Below, in pieces: positions 7,168-8,006 of a stretch of DNA of 8,006 nucleotides. The position numbers and the translations under genes are program-made. The stretch comes from Pseudomonadota bacterium. Lineage in GTDB: Bacteria > Pseudomonadota > Alphaproteobacteria > Acetobacterales > Acetobacteraceae. The number at the start of each line of letters is the position of its first letter. Within the stretch, counting starts at the first letter, position 1. The notes beneath the pieces were generated by a model. It was given only the letters and a program-made list of their open reading frames with translations. It ran no database searches and was not told where the DNA came from. The stretch covers positions 1 to 8,006 of the forward strand of contig JAJZFF010000044.1 of NCBI GenBank assembly GCA_021805485.1. Reading direction: 5' to 3'.

Positions 7168-8006
7168 TCATTCCTGGTCCGTGCGCACGATCCGCACCGG
7201 CCCTTCCTCGGCGCTGCACGCCACGCGCTCGCCCATGCGGCGGAAGATCAGCGTGGAGGTCGCGTTGCCTACCCTGAGCCCGCGCACCCGCAGCAGATTG
7301 ACCCCGTGCGGCAGCGCCGGCCGGTCGACGCGAATCTCGCCGCGCGCGCCATCGACGGCGAGCCCGAGCGCGGATTGGAGCAGCATGAACGCGGACCCGG
7401 CCGCCCAGGCCTGCGGCAGGCAGGCCACCGGATAGGCGATCGGCGGCTCCCCCGGCGCGCGGGCGAAGCCGCAGAACAGCTCCGGCAGGCGCATGCCGAA
7501 GCGCACCGCCGCCTCGAACATCCGCTGCAGCAGCCTCAGCGCCAGCTCCCGCCCGCCATAGCGCGCGGCGCCGGCGGCGCAGAGGGCGGTATCGTGCGGC
7601 CAGACCGAGCCGTTATGGTAGGACATCGGGTTGAACCGCGCCGCCTCGCGGGCGACGGTGCGGATGCCCCAGCCAGTATCGAAGCCCGCCGTGCCGAGCT
7701 GCCCGATCACCCGCCGCGCCCGCTCCGGCGCGGGCAGGCCGCTCCAGAGGAGCTGGCCGGCATTCGAGGCGCGGACCCGGCACGGCGCCCCGGCGCCATC
7801 GATGGCGAGCGCGTAGCAGCCCAGATCCTCCATCCAGAAGCGCGCTTCCACCGCCGCGCGCACCGCCTCCGCCCGCGCCGCCCAGTGCGCCGCCGCCGCC
7901 TCGCCGCGCCGCGCCGCCAGCGCCGCCATGGTTCGCGACGCGGCGAAGACGTAGCCCTGGACCTCGACCAGCGCGATCGGCCCTTCGGCCAGGGTGCCGT
8001 CGGCGT
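7168..8006 (-). CDS. Amylo-alpha-1,6-glucosidase / glycogen debranching-type glycoside hydrolase, C-terminal part
   Basis: Probable alpha-glucan hydrolase of the amylo-alpha-1,6-glucosidase group (the GDE_C-like alpha/alpha toroid domain), acting on alpha-1,6 branches of glycogen or related glucans. Seen: 278 residues with no start inside the window. Blocks typical of the family occur in order: GPIALVEVQGYVFAA at the left end of the protein piece (7939-7983), SNAGQLLWSGL, GWGIRT (7657-7674), NPMSYHNGSVWPHDTA (around 7582-7632), RLPELFCGF (7465-7491) and YPVACLPQAWAAGSAFMLLQ. A short beta-rich tail ends the protein. The family's full proteins are usually near 700 residues, so well over half lies outside. 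An ATG at 7929 is not the start, because conserved sequence continues upstream of it. Substrate and pathway are inferred from the family. There is no functional tie to the neighbouring protease, from which it is separated by 341 bases. Confidence 0.9.
   Translation of the reverse strand, partial: ADGTLAEGPIALVEVQGYVFAASRTMAALAARRGEAAAAHWAARAEAVRAAVEARFWMEDLGCYALAIDGAGAPCRVRASNAGQLLWSGLPAPERARRVIGQLGTAGFDTGWGIRTVAREAARFNPMSYHNGSVWPHDTALCAAGAARYGGRELALRLLQRMFEAAVRFGMRLPELFCGFARAPGEPPIAYPVACLPQAWAAGSAFMLLQSALGLAVDGARGEIRVDRPALPHGVNLLRVRGLRVGNATSTLIFRRMGERVACSAEEGPVRIVRTDQE

Noticed and set aside
7927..7929. ATG at 7929 as the start of the debranching enzyme
   Set aside because: Family-like sequence (GPIALVEVQGYVFAA) continues in frame upstream to the window edge, so the gene is simply cut by the window.

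Overview
The window is G+C-rich, densely coding chromosomal DNA. The alphaproteobacterial style of its genes points to the Rhodospirillales, most likely an Acetobacteraceae-like organism. Supporting features are a class I ketol-acid reductoisomerase, an acetolactate synthase with the 'GEAS..MNIQEM' cofactor motif that I recall from this class, a MiaA with a long C-terminal tail, and a periplasmic Do-type protease. The taxonomic placement is inference; no rRNA or other marker gene is present.

Layout. On the minus strand, reading from right to left, miaA (3330-4337), ilvB (1467-3281), ilvN (944-1462) and ilvC (1-909, 3' end cut by the window) follow each other with gaps of 48, 4 and 34 bases. 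They look like one transcription unit. IlvB and IlvN form acetolactate synthase and IlvC performs the next step, so three consecutive genes supply the start of valine, leucine and isoleucine synthesis. MiaA is a tRNA-modifying enzyme at the head of the unit. serB (4382-5269, plus strand) is divergent from miaA across only 44 bases and encodes the last step of serine synthesis.

serB converges on a Do/DegP-family periplasmic serine protease (5303-6826, minus strand). A perfect G+C-rich hairpin lies between the two stop codons. Beyond the protease start is a 341-base stretch without a supportable gene. It should hold the protease promoter and 5' leader, and it contains a few small inverted repeats. 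The right edge (7168-8006, minus strand) is the C-terminal part of an amylo-alpha-1,6-glucosidase / glycogen debranching-type enzyme whose start lies outside the window.

Overall this is an ordinary housekeeping region: no mobile element, CRISPR array, RNA gene, frameshift or broken gene was seen, and I found no convincing new system. The observations worth a second look are small: an A+T-rich miaA tail just ahead of ilvB, a repeated GCCCGTACGC word upstream of two genes, the GEA form of the cofactor motif in IlvB, a 15-bp tandem repeat in the protease gene, and candidate regulatory sites in the protease leader.
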